From positions 1 to 39,536 of the forward strand of contig CAJWMY010000009.1 in NCBI GenBank assembly GCA_913044165.1: a stretch of DNA of 39,536 nucleotides, in the 5' to 3' direction. Shown here piece after piece: positions 8,482-17,869 of this stretch. The translations under genes were made by a program, and so were the position numbers. The DNA comes from an uncultured Puniceicoccaceae bacterium (GTDB taxonomy: Bacteria > Verrucomicrobiota > Verrucomicrobiia > Opitutales > Coraliomargaritaceae). The first letter of the stretch is position 1; every line of letters starts with the position of its first letter. Under the pieces are notes generated by a model. The model searched no databases, was not told where the DNA came from, and saw only the letters and a program-made list of their open reading frames with translations.

Positions 8482-9567
8482 AGCACCAACTTTTATAAAT
8501 AGGTAATCTAGTAATGCTTTCTCCACACCAGTATAAGTTCGGGCACATCCCAATTTATCCATAACGACAAATCGTATCTCATTTGATCTGTTTTTCTTAT
8601 CTCTCTCCATAGCCTCATAAAGTGAAGTAATTGCAATAGATTTTTTAAGTTTTATAGGCAAAGAGTTCACGGCTAGAATTTCTTCAACTCTTTTGGTTTC
8701 CTTAGAGGAGAACTTTGAATCAAGGCTCTCAGATAATAAGCTAGCTAGGTAGAGGCCAATTGAGATAGCTTCGCCATGAAGATAGTATCCGTAGCCCGAA
8801 ACATTTTCTATTGCATGTCCAAAAGTGTGACCAAGGTTCAATAAGGCCCGGCCATTTTTTCTGGATGTTTCTTTTTCATCATTAACTACAATTTTGGCTT
8901 TAATTGTACAGCAATGACGTATCAGTGATGGCAAGATTTTTGTATTAGGGGTGATAGGGCTATTCATTTCAAGCGCGTCAAAAAGTGACGAATCAGCTAT
9001 CATTCCATATTTTATAACCTCAGCCATACCTGAAGCAAATTGACGGGGAGGCAGAGAATTCAAGAACACTGTATCAATGAAAACAGCTTTAGGTTGCCAG
9101 AATGAACCAACTAAATTTTTGCCTTCTGGAAGATTAATTCCTGTTTTTCCTCCAACTGAGCTATCTGTCATAGCGAGGAGGCTCGTTGGTATTTGGTAGA
9201 AATCAATGCCTCTTAGATAGGATGCAGCAATAAATCCCGCTAAATCTCCGATTACTCCTCCACCAAATGCAAATAGCACTGAATCTCGGTTGGCTTTTTC
9301 AACTGAAAGAAAAGATAAAATTTCAGAATATTGTTTGATCGATTTCGAGCATTCTCCTGCAGGAATAATGTAAGTGTAAGAGGCGGGAATTCCTAAATTT
9401 TCAATATAATCCCTATAGATAGAATAAATATTTTCGTCTGTAAGGATAAAGCACTTACGACCATCTTTAATTAAATCTTTAATGCAAGATTTCAGTTTTT
9501 GTTCTACCTTAGAAAAATAAATTGGATATGAACGCTCTAATAGCTGTACTTTAAGTATTTTTGTCAT
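8473..9567 (-). CDS. aroB: 3-dehydroquinate synthase AroB
   Basis: AroB converts DAHP to 3-dehydroquinate, the second shikimate-pathway step towards aromatic amino acids. The 364-residue protein shows the NAD-binding FGGGVIGDLAGF (101-112), ASYLRGIDF, SVGGKTGINLPEGKNLVGSF (137-156), and the metal ligands E183 in AEVIKYG, H247 in LNLGHTFGH and H264 in LHGEAIS. All signature residues are present and length is normal. Its start overlaps the end of ftsY by four bases (ATGA arrangement), so the two are translationally coupled at the end of a ribH-nusB-ftsY-aroB operon. Confidence 0.96.
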   Translation of the reverse strand: MTKILKVQLLERSYPIYFSKVEQKLKSCIKDLIKDGRKCFILTDENIYSIYRDYIENLGIPASYTYIIPAGECSKSIKQYSEILSFLSVEKANRDSVLFAFGGGVIGDLAGFIAASYLRGIDFYQIPTSLLAMTDSSVGGKTGINLPEGKNLVGSFWQPKAVFIDTVFLNSLPPRQFASGMAEVIKYGMIADSSLFDALEMNSPITPNTKILPSLIRHCCTIKAKIVVNDEKETSRKNGRALLNLGHTFGHAIENVSGYGYYLHGEAISIGLYLASLLSESLDSKFSSKETKRVEEILAVNSLPIKLKKSIAITSLYEAMERDKKNRSNEIRFVVMDKLGCARTYTGVEKALLDYLFIKVGANA

Positions 9568-10457
9568 GAACTAAATTTTTCAAATAAAGCTTGAGTGTAT
9601 TGATTGATCGTGAATGACTGAAAGTCTTTAGCTTGTTCTCCCGTTCCAATAAAATATATAGGTATTTTTAGGGCATTGTAAATACCAACTAACGAACCTC
9701 CTCGGCTTGTTCCATCAAGTTTCGTTATAATCAATCCATGTATAGGAACAACTTGATTGAAAGCTTTCGCTTGTTCAATTGAGTTTGAGCCAAGGCTTCC
9801 ATCTATTACTAGCCAATTTTCTATTGATAGGTTAGGGTCTTGCTTTCTTAAAACACGATTTAGTTTTTCTAGCTCAGTCATTAGGTTTGTTTTTGTATGT
9901 AAACGACCAGCTGTATCAATAATTAATAAATCATAGTTTCTTTTCTTAGCTGCCTCTAAGCTGTCATATGCAACCGATGCAGAATCTGCGCCGTATTGAC
10001 TTGATATGAGTTCAATTCTGAGTTTTTGGGACCAATCTTTTATTTGTTCATTAGCGGCTGCCCTAAAAGTATCGCAGGCACTTAAAAGCACTTTACCGCC
10101 TTGTTCTTTAATATGGTAGGCTAATTTTGCTGAAGTTGTAGTTTTCCCCACGCCATTTGCACCTATAAGTAGTAAAACTTTTGGCGATTTTTCAAAAGGA
10201 AATGAAAGTAATGCCTCTGATCCGGATAGTTGATTCCGAATAACTTTTTCGGCTAATTCTAAACTATTATTTGATTCATTTCCCGAAGCACTTTTCAAAG
10301 AAATTTCAATTTCTTTGATTATTTTACCAACTGTTTCTGTACCAAAGTCAGCAGTATATAAAACTTCTTCTAGGGAATATATTGATTCAGCATCTAAAGT
10401 TTTAGACTTTAAGATGGTGCTAAGACTTTTGGATAAGTTTTTTAAAAATCCAAGCAT
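9564..10457 (-). CDS. ftsY: Signal recognition particle receptor FtsY
   Basis: FtsY is the membrane-docking GTPase that receives ribosome-SRP complexes from Ffh, which is also encoded in this window. At 297 residues it is essentially only the NG domain; the long acidic A domain of E. coli FtsY is absent, as in many bacteria. G1 is GANGVGKTTT (99-108), followed by ACDTFRAAANEQ (127-138), DTAGRLHTKTNLM (181-193) and TKLDGTSRGGSL (245-256). The loop normally reading DA(S/T)TGQN reads DGSLGSN at about 219-225, so the conserved alanine and glutamine are replaced. It starts 6 bases after nusB and overlaps aroB by four bases. Confidence 0.96.
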   Translation of the reverse strand: MLGFLKNLSKSLSTILKSKTLDAESIYSLEEVLYTADFGTETVGKIIKEIEISLKSASGNESNNSLELAEKVIRNQLSGSEALLSFPFEKSPKVLLLIGANGVGKTTTSAKLAYHIKEQGGKVLLSACDTFRAAANEQIKDWSQKLRIELISSQYGADSASVAYDSLEAAKKRNYDLLIIDTAGRLHTKTNLMTELEKLNRVLRKQDPNLSIENWLVIDGSLGSNSIEQAKAFNQVVPIHGLIITKLDGTSRGGSLVGIYNALKIPIYFIGTGEQAKDFQSFTINQYTQALFEKFSS

Positions 10458-10463
10458 TATGTT

Positions 10464-10922
10464 CTAATCATTAGCTTCCCTTAAAGGTCTTTGAATTAAG
10501 TTTTTTACTTGATCTAAAATTCCATTAATAAAACGCTTTGAATCAGGATTTGAGAAAGATTTACCTAAATCAATTGCTTCATTAATTGTGACAATAGGCG
10601 GTATATCATTGCGATTACGAAGCTCATAAATAGCCAATCGGAGAATGGCTAGGTCTACTTTAGCAATACGATCTAATTTCCAATTATTAGCTTTAGAGCT
10701 AATTTCGGAATCTATACTTTCGATATTTTCGAGTACACCTATAATTAAAGATTCAGCAAATGCATAGTAAGCCCTGCCTTCTTCTTGGTCATCAAAAAAT
10801 ATACGCAAACTATCTAGTAGCTCTTCAGGCTTATTTGCTTCCCACTGATATAAGAACTGGATAGCAGCAACACGATTAGCTCTTCTTGGAGAGGATTTTT
10901 TTATTTGGTTTTTTGAGTCCAT
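10464..10922 (-). CDS. nusB: Transcription antitermination factor NusB
   Basis: NusB binds S10 (NusE) and boxA RNA to build antitermination complexes on rRNA operons. The 152-residue product begins with a short basic stretch, then RRANRVAAIQFLYQWE (about 13-28), and ends in the conserved NusB C-terminal pattern: WKLDRIAKVDLAILRLAIYEL, then PPIVTINEAIDLGKSFS and RFINGILDQ. It overlaps the 3' end of ribH by 22 bases in a different frame. ribH-nusB is a widespread gene pair, which supports both calls. Confidence 0.95.
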   Translation of the reverse strand: MDSKNQIKKSSPRRANRVAAIQFLYQWEANKPEELLDSLRIFFDDQEEGRAYYAFAESLIIGVLENIESIDSEISSKANNWKLDRIAKVDLAILRLAIYELRNRNDIPPIVTINEAIDLGKSFSNPDSKRFINGILDQVKNLIQRPLREAND

Positions 10923-11383
10923 CTATTTTTAAGTTTGGCAATTTCGATAGCTGCTTCAGCAAATTCTTTTCCACGATTAATTTTTCCATTGCAGCGTTCA
11001 ATTGCTTCATCTTTAGAATTAGTGACGATTGTCCCATTAATTATAGGAATATTTCTTTCTGTAGCTATTTGATGAAACGCAAGAGCATTGGAATGAGCAA
11101 TAATCGAATGATGGTTGGTTTTTCCAGCTATAATTACTCCTAGTGCTATTATTGCATCAAAATTACTATTTAATGATATAAGAGATACTGCAAAAGGTAA
11201 TTCGGCAGAACCAGGCACTCGATTAGTTTTAATTTTTCTTACATTTAAAGTATTCAAAGCTTCGGTAGTGTTGTTAAGAAGTTGATTGGCTAATTCGATA
11301 TTGTAACGCGCACAAATCAAAGCAATCTTGAGATCAGAATTGGATGCTGCTTTTTCATTATGATTAGGATAGTCTAGACTCAT
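10901..11383 (-). CDS. ribH: 6,7-dimethyl-8-ribityllumazine synthase RibH
   Basis: RibH condenses 5-amino-6-ribitylamino-uracil with 3,4-dihydroxy-2-butanone 4-phosphate in the penultimate step of riboflavin synthesis. The 160-residue protein shows IALICARYNIELANQLL, the GSAELPFAV substrate loop (PGSAELPFA, about 58-66), ALGVIIAGKTNHHS with the catalytic histidine region, and a C-terminal RGKEFAEAAIEIAKL. The usual G.T.H(F/Y).. segment reads GKTNHHSII, somewhat divergent but keeping a histidine. It is the first gene of the leftward ribH-nusB-ftsY-aroB group. Its ATG lacks a Shine-Dalgarno motif. Confidence 0.93.
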   Translation of the reverse strand: MSLDYPNHNEKAASNSDLKIALICARYNIELANQLLNNTTEALNTLNVRKIKTNRVPGSAELPFAVSLISLNSNFDAIIALGVIIAGKTNHHSIIAHSNALAFHQIATERNIPIINGTIVTNSKDEAIERCNGKINRGKEFAEAAIEIAKLKNRWTQKTK

Positions 11384-11458
11384 GATTTAATTTAGTGCTT
11401 TCGCCAAAGATCTTGCAAGTATGAAGCATTTTTTATTTCTTAATTCATTGAAGTATAA

Positions 11459-12592
<1,134 letters not shown>

Positions 12593-12593
12593 T

Positions 12594-13733
12594 TTATCGA
12601 TTTAGGAGGGATAAAAATTCTGAATTAGATTGTGTTGAACTAATACGCTCAATCATGGCTTCGGTAGCATCTTCTATTTTCTGCCCAGATAATGCTCTTC
12701 GTAAAAATTGGGCACCTTCTAATTCTTTCCCAGACAGAAGTAGTTCTTCTTTACGTGTTCCAGATGCATTGAGATTTATTGCTGGCCATAGCCTCAATTC
12801 AGCGGCTTTTCTATCTAAGACAATTTCCATATTACCTGTACCTTTAAATTCCTGAAAAATAAGATCATCCATTTTACTTCCTGTTTCTACCAGAGCAGTT
12901 GCAATGATTGTTAAACTTGAACCTTCTTCGCAATTTCTAGCTGCTGAAAATAGCTGTCTGGGTTTTTCTAGAGCACGAGAATCTAATCCACCAGTCATAG
13001 TGCGACCTCCCTTTCCTGAGGCAGAATTATAAGCTCTAGAAAGGCGGGTGATAGAATCCAATAACAAAATAACATCTTTGCCTGATTCAACTAACCTTTT
13101 ACAACGTTCAATTGCTATCTCAGCAATTCTAAGGTGATTTTCAAGTTCTTCATCATTAGAAGATGCGTAAATTTCAGCATCAACACTCCTTTTGAAATCA
13201 GTTACTTCTTCAGGTCTTTCATCAATCAATAAAACAACTAAGTGGCATTCTTTGTGATTCTCAGTCAAGCCATGTGCTATATCATGCAATAATGTGGTTT
13301 TGCCGGTTCTAGGCGGGGCTACTATCAATCCGCGTGTACCTTTGCCTATTGGACTAAATAAATCAATAATTCTTGTTGTGAGGCGACCATCCTTACTCTC
13401 CATTATAAGCTGTTCGTCTGGGGCAATGGTGGTCATTTGTTGAAAGGAGTATAATCCCTTTCGAGCATCCAATGCTTTGCCGTCAATTGTTTCAATAAAG
13501 CGAACCTTCGGGTTAGAGAATCGTTCGTTTTTTTGAGCTTTAGCTTCAATGAAGCTACCTTTTTTTATTTTAAAGCGCTTAATTAATTCTCTAGGCACAA
13601 AAGGATCAATCGGTTGGGTTTTACCGTTTTTTTTGGGATCGATTAAGTGACCTGTTTTGTTACTTAGAATTTCTAAGACACCGGAAACAAAAATATGATT
13701 ATTCGAATTATCGTCTTCTTTTATTTCGCCCAT
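12594..13733 (-). CDS. rho: Transcription termination factor Rho
   Basis: Rho is the hexameric RNA-dependent helicase that ends transcription. I chose the ATG at 13733 (379 residues) over an in-frame TTG at 13775, because the extra 14 residues are hydrophobic and unlike Rho. There is a short N-terminus, a cold-shock-like RNA-binding domain (about 13-75), then the RecA-like motor: Walker [10 protein letters not shown] (139-147), [24 protein letters not shown] and the R-loop region [20 protein letters not shown]. The primary RNA-site motif normally G(F/Y)GFLR reads TGHLID here. The usual N-terminal helix bundle is missing. Its stop lies one base from the tgt stop, so each transcript may read into the other. 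Confidence 0.95.
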   Translation of the reverse strand: MGEIKEDDNSNNHIFVSGVLEILSNKTGHLIDPKKNGKTQPIDPFVPRELIKRFKIKKGSFIEAKAQKNERFSNPKVRFIETIDGKALDARKGLYSFQQMTTIAPDEQLIMESKDGRLTTRIIDLFSPIGKGTRGLIVAPPRTGKTTLLHDIAHGLTENHKECHLVVLLIDERPEEVTDFKRSVDAEIYASSNDEELENHLRIAEIAIERCKRLVESGKDVILLLDSITRLSRAYNSASGKGGRTMTGGLDSRALEKPRQLFSAARNCEEGSSLTIIATALVETGSKMDDLIFQEFKGTGNMEIVLDRKAAELRLWPAINLNASGTRKEELLLSGKELEGAQFLRRALSGQKIEDATEAMIERISSTQSNSEFLSLLNR

Positions 13734-13922
13734 AAGTAAATAAGCAATAAATGATGAGTATTGTGTACAGTCCAAATTTCTGGGATTTTGGAGTGTATAT
13801 TATAAAATTTAAAAATGAGCCCAATATTGCTCTTAATACTTAGACCCTAGGGCGTACAATTATAAGTACAACCTTCATTTATTGAAGACAGATTGAACTC
13901 TCGATGTCAATTAAAGATTTAG
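13734..13922. other. Gap upstream of rho: candidate rho leader
   Basis: This gap lies between rho and the SRPBCC gene, both leftward, and therefore contains the rho promoter and leader. It holds an 8-base palindrome CCCTAGGG (13845-13852) and a small 5-base-pair hairpin CTTCA/TGAAG (13873-13887), which could end SRPBCC transcription. rho leaders often carry autoregulatory signals in other bacteria, but I see no clear uridine-tract terminator or small ORF here. Confidence 0.25.
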
Positions 13923-14390
13923 TTATTGTTCTAACAACTTAGGAGTTTCTAGAGCCCTAAAATCAAATATTTTTTTTAACTGATTTTTTATATACATGAA
14001 TTGAACCATTTCCCCAAAGATTCCATAAGGTATCGCGTAGGTTATTTTATCTAGAAATTCTACACCATCTTTAGTTTTGGTAATTTGGTGATAATGATAC
14101 CAAAATTTATAGGGCCCAATTCTTTGGTCATCTACAAAAGAATGTTTGTTTTTTATATGCTTAAGTTCACTGACCCAATTTTGTTCGCCAATCATAGGGA
14201 TTTTAATTTTGTAGCGGATTATCATACCCTCATACATTTCATTAGGAAGGTTGCCTAAAATGTTGAAGTCCATTTCGGGAGGGGTGATTTTATTAAGATT
14301 CAATGGATTCCTAATAAAATTCCAGGCGGTAGTTAAGTCAGTTTTGATTATTTGTTTCCGAAAAAATTGATATACTTTAGGCATACACAT
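13923..14390 (-). CDS. SRPBCC-superfamily protein (START-like, 'cell division inhibitor'-type)
   Basis: The 155-residue product looks like the SRPBCC/polyketide-cyclase-like fold. It has an N-terminal strand with paired residues (FRKQIIKTDLTTAWNFI), then NPLNLNKITPPEMDF, a segment typical of the small family annotated as cell division inhibitor SulA-like/SRPBCC. The middle has W..E..H....FVD.Q..GPYKFW and the end GIFGEMVQFMYIKNQLKKIFDFR. No enzymatic residues can be named. It diverges from the desaturase-DUF1295-CFA-like genes, and members of this family often sit next to CFA-synthase-like genes, so a lipid-ligand-binding role is an inference. A second ATG three codons in could be the true start. 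Confidence 0.8.
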   Translation of the reverse strand: MCMPKVYQFFRKQIIKTDLTTAWNFIRNPLNLNKITPPEMDFNILGNLPNEMYEGMIIRYKIKIPMIGEQNWVSELKHIKNKHSFVDDQRIGPYKFWYHYHQITKTKDGVEFLDKITYAIPYGIFGEMVQFMYIKNQLKKIFDFRALETPKLLEQ

Positions 14391-14432
14391 AGTTCGTTTT
14401 TTATTCTTATAACTTACTTTAAATTAATAAAT

Positions 14433-14446
14433 TTAACTTTAGTTAA
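14433..14446. promoter_or_regulatory. Candidate operator: inverted repeat before the desaturase
   Basis: TTAACT-TT-AGTTAA is a perfect 6-base inverted repeat with a 2-base centre, 17 bases before the desaturase ATG in the 73-base divergent intergenic region. Its position suits a regulator of the lipid module. The region is very AT-rich, so chance cannot be excluded. Confidence 0.25.
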
Positions 14447-14463
14447 TCTCTTTTTTATGCATT

Positions 14464-15381
14464 ATGAATTTTGTGAATTGGTTTAAAAAGATATTAAAGC
14501 ATACCTTAGAAGAAGAGGAAAATCGTCTTTTACTTATTTCATCACCTTTGGTGTTTATGCATTTGGCTTGTATTGGCATTTTTTTTACGGGGTTTAGTTG
14601 GGTCGCAGTTTTTGCCTTATTAATTACGTATTTTGTCCGAGTATTTGCCCTAACTGCAGGATTTCATCGATATTTTTCACATCGATCCTTTAAAACCAGT
14701 CGTATTTTTCAATTTATTTTAGCTTGGTTGGGTACTTCTGCTGCCCAGATGGGGCCAATGTGGTGGGCAGCTCATCACAGGCATCACCACGAACATTCAG
14801 ATACGGAGGAAGATGTTCACTCGCCAGTTGTAAGAGATGTTTTTTGGGCGCACGTCGGTTGGGTTTTATGTCGTACCTATGGGGCCATTAGAAAAGATCG
14901 AGTCAAAGATCTTTATAAATATCCCGAATTGCGTTTTATCGATCGTTGGCATGCATTACCTGCAATTTCATTAGGGTTACTTCTTTATTTTATTGGTAGC
15001 CAGTTAAATATATATTTACCAGAGCTTGGGACTAATGGCTGGCAATTAGTTATGTGGGGATTTTTCCTTAGTACAGCATTAGTTTATCATGTTACTTTTT
15101 GTGTTAATTCAGTAACTCACATTATCGGAAATAAACGTTTTAAGAATCGAGATGAAAGTCGAAATAATTGGTGGGTTGCTATGCTAACTTTTGGAGAAGG
15201 CTGGCATAATAACCACCACCGATACCCCAAATCTGCTCGGCAAGGGATGTATTGGTGGGAGTTTGATTTAAGTTTTTTACTTTTAAGGGCTCTTGAAAAG
15301 TTAGGACTTGTATGGGATTTAAAAATCTATCCAAAAGCTATTTATCAAGAGGCGTCTCTTTTAGAAATAGAAGGGGAATAA
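14464..15381 (+). CDS. Membrane fatty-acyl (acyl-CoA delta-9 type) desaturase
   Basis: Membrane-bound diiron desaturase that introduces a cis double bond into acyl chains with electrons from a ferredoxin or cytochrome partner. The 305-residue protein has all histidine boxes of the SCD/DesC family: HRYFSH (68-73), HRHHH (105-109) and HNNHH (248-252), plus the fourth ligand region NSVTH (215-219). Four hydrophobic membrane spans surround them (about 25-65, 80-95, 165-185, 190-210). GFHRYFSHRSFKTS and EGWHNNHHRYPKSARQGMYWWE are strongly conserved family text. It is the first gene of a tight rightward trio, with the next gene starting on the base after its stop codon. Confidence 0.94.
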   Translation: MNFVNWFKKILKHTLEEEENRLLLISSPLVFMHLACIGIFFTGFSWVAVFALLITYFVRVFALTAGFHRYFSHRSFKTSRIFQFILAWLGTSAAQMGPMWWAAHHRHHHEHSDTEEDVHSPVVRDVFWAHVGWVLCRTYGAIRKDRVKDLYKYPELRFIDRWHALPAISLGLLLYFIGSQLNIYLPELGTNGWQLVMWGFFLSTALVYHVTFCVNSVTHIIGNKRFKNRDESRNNWWVAMLTFGEGWHNNHHRYPKSARQGMYWWEFDLSFLLLRALEKLGLVWDLKIYPKAIYQEASLLEIEGE

Positions 15382-16152
15382 GTGCAGAGTATAGAGTTAT
15401 TGAAGGTATTTATCCCACTAGCTGTAATTGCTTATGGAGTTGCGATATTAATCAAAAAAATGACAATTATGGATTTGCTTTGGACTTTTGGATTAGCTTT
15501 CGGGACGAGTTTTATTTTTATTACAGAATGGTCTGAAACTATTATAAGTCCACGTTCTTGGATTACTCTTTTATTAATTTTAACATGGTCAATTCGCTTG
15601 GGAAATCATTTATTTACCAGCCGTATTTTAGCTTCTGTAGAAGACTCTCGTTATATTAGTTTGATTAAATATTCAGGTAGGTCTTGGAAGTTTGTTTTTT
15701 TTATACTCTTCATGTTTCAGGTACTCCTTTTATTCGCCTTTTTAATCCCAATCAAAATCGCTTTGTTATTTAATAATAATCCTTTCACGGTATTTGATCT
15801 CTTAGGACTTTTTATAGGTCTATGTGCACTGTTTGGGGAAGGCTTATCAGATGCCCAATTAAGAAATTTTAAGGCACAGAAAGAAAACAAAGGATTAGTT
15901 TTGAAGAAAGGCCTATGGCGTTATTCCCGACATCCTAATTATTTCTTTGAATGGCTATTTTGGTGGTCTTTTGTCTTTCTTTCCATAGGCTCTCCGAGTT
16001 TTTATATGACTTTATTGGGCCCTTTGCTTATGTATATATTCTTGCGCTACATATCTGGTGTTCCATTTGTCGAAATTGCATGCTTAGAAAGTAAAGGTGA
16101 GGCCTATAAAGAGTATCAATCTGAAACGAGTATTTTTTTTCCAAAATTTTAA
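15382..16152 (+). CDS. DUF1295 / steroid 5-alpha-reductase-like membrane protein
   Basis: The 256-residue integral membrane protein begins at GTG immediately after the desaturase TAA, so the two are probably translationally coupled. It has about six hydrophobic spans and the DUF1295 C-terminal signature: GLWRYSRHPNYFFEW (177-191, with RHPNYF at 183-188), then LRYISGVPFVE and YKEYQSETSIFFP. DUF1295 belongs to the steroid 5-alpha-reductase/ICMT-like superfamily, whose members reduce carbon-carbon double bonds with NADPH or methylate at the membrane. Its place between a desaturase and a CFA-synthase-like methyltransferase suggests action on acyl chains or isoprenoids. The substrate is unknown. 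Confidence 0.88.
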   Translation: MQSIELLKVFIPLAVIAYGVAILIKKMTIMDLLWTFGLAFGTSFIFITEWSETIISPRSWITLLLILTWSIRLGNHLFTSRILASVEDSRYISLIKYSGRSWKFVFFILFMFQVLLLFAFLIPIKIALLFNNNPFTVFDLLGLFIGLCALFGEGLSDAQLRNFKAQKENKGLVLKKGLWRYSRHPNYFFEWLFWWSFVFLSIGSPSFYMTLLGPLLMYIFLRYISGVPFVEIACLESKGEAYKEYQSETSIFFPKF

Positions 16153-16158
16153 GAGTCT

Positions 16159-17388
16159 ATGAAAACAAAATTAATCGATTGGGGTAGTGTTCGATTTTTA
16201 GATAGATGTATCTCATGTATTTGGAAATCTATATTTTATAAAATCCTAAAAATGATCAACATTGGCTCTTTGAAAATCATTTGTATTGATGGTAATATTC
16301 GTTATTTCGGCAATGCTTCCAAGCAAAGTGAAGAAATTCAAATTAACGATATTAGATTTTATAGAAAAGTTGTTCTTGGAGGAAGTATGGGTTTAGGAGA
16401 AGCTTACGTTGAAGGATTTTGGTCTAGTCCTGATTTATCAAATTGCCTAAAACTATTGGCGGCAAACTGCCGGCAATTCGGTAAATTTCAAAAGGGCATA
16501 TCTTTTTTAAAAAGGATTTTTAATCGTTTGATTCATTTATTAAGAATCAATACTCGAAAAAATAGCCTCAATAATATTCAGGCACATTATGATTTGAGTA
16601 ATGAGTTTTATAAGACTTTTCTTGATTCAAGTATGACTTATTCATCAGCTTTCTACGAAGGAAGGTCATTTACTCTAGATCAGGCGCAAGATAATAAGCT
16701 AAATAAGATTATCGATCTGTCATGTATTAAGGAGGACGATCGGGTCTTAGAAATTGGATCAGGTTGGGGGTCACTTGCACTTAAGGCTCATAGTAAAGGT
16801 ACTCAAATTAAGACGATTACATTATCTAAGGCACAGTATCAGTATGTTCGCGGGTTACTTGTTAAAAATGAAATTGACGATAAATTTGAGGTAAAAATCC
16901 AAGATTATCGCGATGAATCAGGTCTATATGATGCGGTACTTTCGTGTGAAATGATTGAAGCTGTAGGCAAAGGATATTTAACGGGCTATTTTCAAAAGAT
17001 AAAAGATGTTCTTAAAGTTAATGGAAGGGCAGTTATACAAGCCATAACAATTAGTGATGAAGATTATGATGAGTATTCAAATAGTTGTGATTGGATTCAA
17101 AAATACATATTTCCTGGGGGGCACTTACCTTCAATGTCAGCTATTAAATCGCATATTGATAGTATACCTGACTTCGAGATAATATATGTTTCTTCTTTCG
17201 GAAAAGATTACTCAAAAACCTTAGCTTGCTGGAAAAATAGGTTTGAAGAGTCCAGGGATAGGGTTGGTTCTCTTGGTTTTGATTTTAATTTTCAGAGAAA
17301 ATGGCAATATTACTTTAGCTATTGTATTGCAGGCTTTGAAAATGAAATGACTAATGTACATCACATCGTGATTAAAAGAACTGCGTAG
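16159..17388 (+). CDS. Cyclopropane-fatty-acyl-phospholipid synthase-family methyltransferase
   Basis: SAM-dependent enzyme of the CFA synthase family, which adds a methylene carbon to the double bond of phospholipid acyl chains. The 409-residue protein has the N-terminal lipid-binding domain (GGSMGLGEAYVEGFW, 74-88), then IQAHYDLSNEFY (140-151) and LDSSMTYSSAFY (155-166). The SAM motif is VLEIGSGWGS (196-205), followed by EMIEAVG (264-270), IQKYIFPGGHLPS and FGKDYSKTL. Compared with E. coli Cfa, the bicarbonate-site Cys139 (YSCA) is serine (S163), FEHVG is IEAVG, and the His266 position is Gln (Q294), while the Glu (E267) and Tyr (Y351) are kept. It starts 6 bases after the DUF1295 gene. It may make cyclopropane, methylene or methyl-branched products. 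Confidence 0.92.
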   Translation: MKTKLIDWGSVRFLDRCISCIWKSIFYKILKMINIGSLKIICIDGNIRYFGNASKQSEEIQINDIRFYRKVVLGGSMGLGEAYVEGFWSSPDLSNCLKLLAANCRQFGKFQKGISFLKRIFNRLIHLLRINTRKNSLNNIQAHYDLSNEFYKTFLDSSMTYSSAFYEGRSFTLDQAQDNKLNKIIDLSCIKEDDRVLEIGSGWGSLALKAHSKGTQIKTITLSKAQYQYVRGLLVKNEIDDKFEVKIQDYRDESGLYDAVLSCEMIEAVGKGYLTGYFQKIKDVLKVNGRAVIQAITISDEDYDEYSNSCDWIQKYIFPGGHLPSMSAIKSHIDSIPDFEIIYVSSFGKDYSKTLACWKNRFEESRDRVGSLGFDFNFQRKWQYYFSYCIAGFENEMTNVHHIVIKRTA

Positions 17389-17413
17389 AAACCGATACAG
17401 TCTATAGCATGTA

Positions 17414-17842
17414 TTAATATTTAGTCTCTTCACTGCTACAAGAAGATGCAAAACGTTGAATAAATTCAACTATTTTACTTAATCCATTTCGCCTATTTGG
17501 GGAAAGATGTTGGTGTATTCCAAATTCACCGAGAAATCTGGCATCGTTTTTAATAATTTCATTAGGGGGTTGATCGCTATAAAAGTTGCAGAGTATGCCG
17601 GCAATACCATTAACGATTGCAGAATCAGACTCTGATTTAAAAATACATAAGCCATCGGTAAATTCTGGGACAATCCATAGCTGAGAAAGACATCCTTCAA
17701 TTTTAAATTGATTGATCTTAAGGCTTTTGTCTAGGGCTGGTATATTCTTCCCATATTCTACTAAGTACCCTAATCGCTCATATGCATCTGGAATTATTGC
17801 TAGTTCCTCGCTTAAAATTTTTTGTTTTTCAATAAGCTTCAT
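17414..17842 (-). CDS. sufE: SufE-family sulfur acceptor protein
   Basis: SufE accepts persulfide sulfur from the cysteine desulfurase SufS and passes it to the SufBCD scaffold for Fe-S cluster assembly. The 142-residue protein has the SufE fold text: ERLGYLVEYGKNIPAL, then FKIEGCLSQLWI with the active cysteine at C51, the same number as in E. coli SufE. This is followed by an FKSESDSAIVNGIAGIL core and FLGEFGIHQHLSPNRRNGL near the end, matching the usual L.L..HLSP.R.NG. It stands alone with no suf genes beside it, and follows the PhoD-like gene by 27 bases in the same direction. Confidence 0.93.
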   Translation of the reverse strand: MKLIEKQKILSEELAIIPDAYERLGYLVEYGKNIPALDKSLKINQFKIEGCLSQLWIVPEFTDGLCIFKSESDSAIVNGIAGILCNFYSDQPPNEIIKNDARFLGEFGIHQHLSPNRRNGLSKIVEFIQRFASSCSSEETKY

Positions 17843-17869
17843 ACTTCTAAAGTATTATAAATTCTTCAA

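Noticed and set aside
10901-10922. nusB/ribH overlap as a frameshift or sequencing error
   Set aside because: Both proteins have normal ends and starts, and short overlaps are common in this operon.
13734-13775. TTG start giving a longer Rho
   Set aside because: The added 14 residues are hydrophobic and unlike Rho. The ATG at 13733 is preferred.
13845-13852. CCCTAGGG palindrome as an operator
   Set aside because: Eight bases only, with no second copy nearby. It is listed only as part of the rho leader gap.
15312-15536. Overlapping rightward ORF across the desaturase-DUF1295 junction
   Set aside because: It is out of frame with two well-supported genes that leave no room, and has no recognisable domain.
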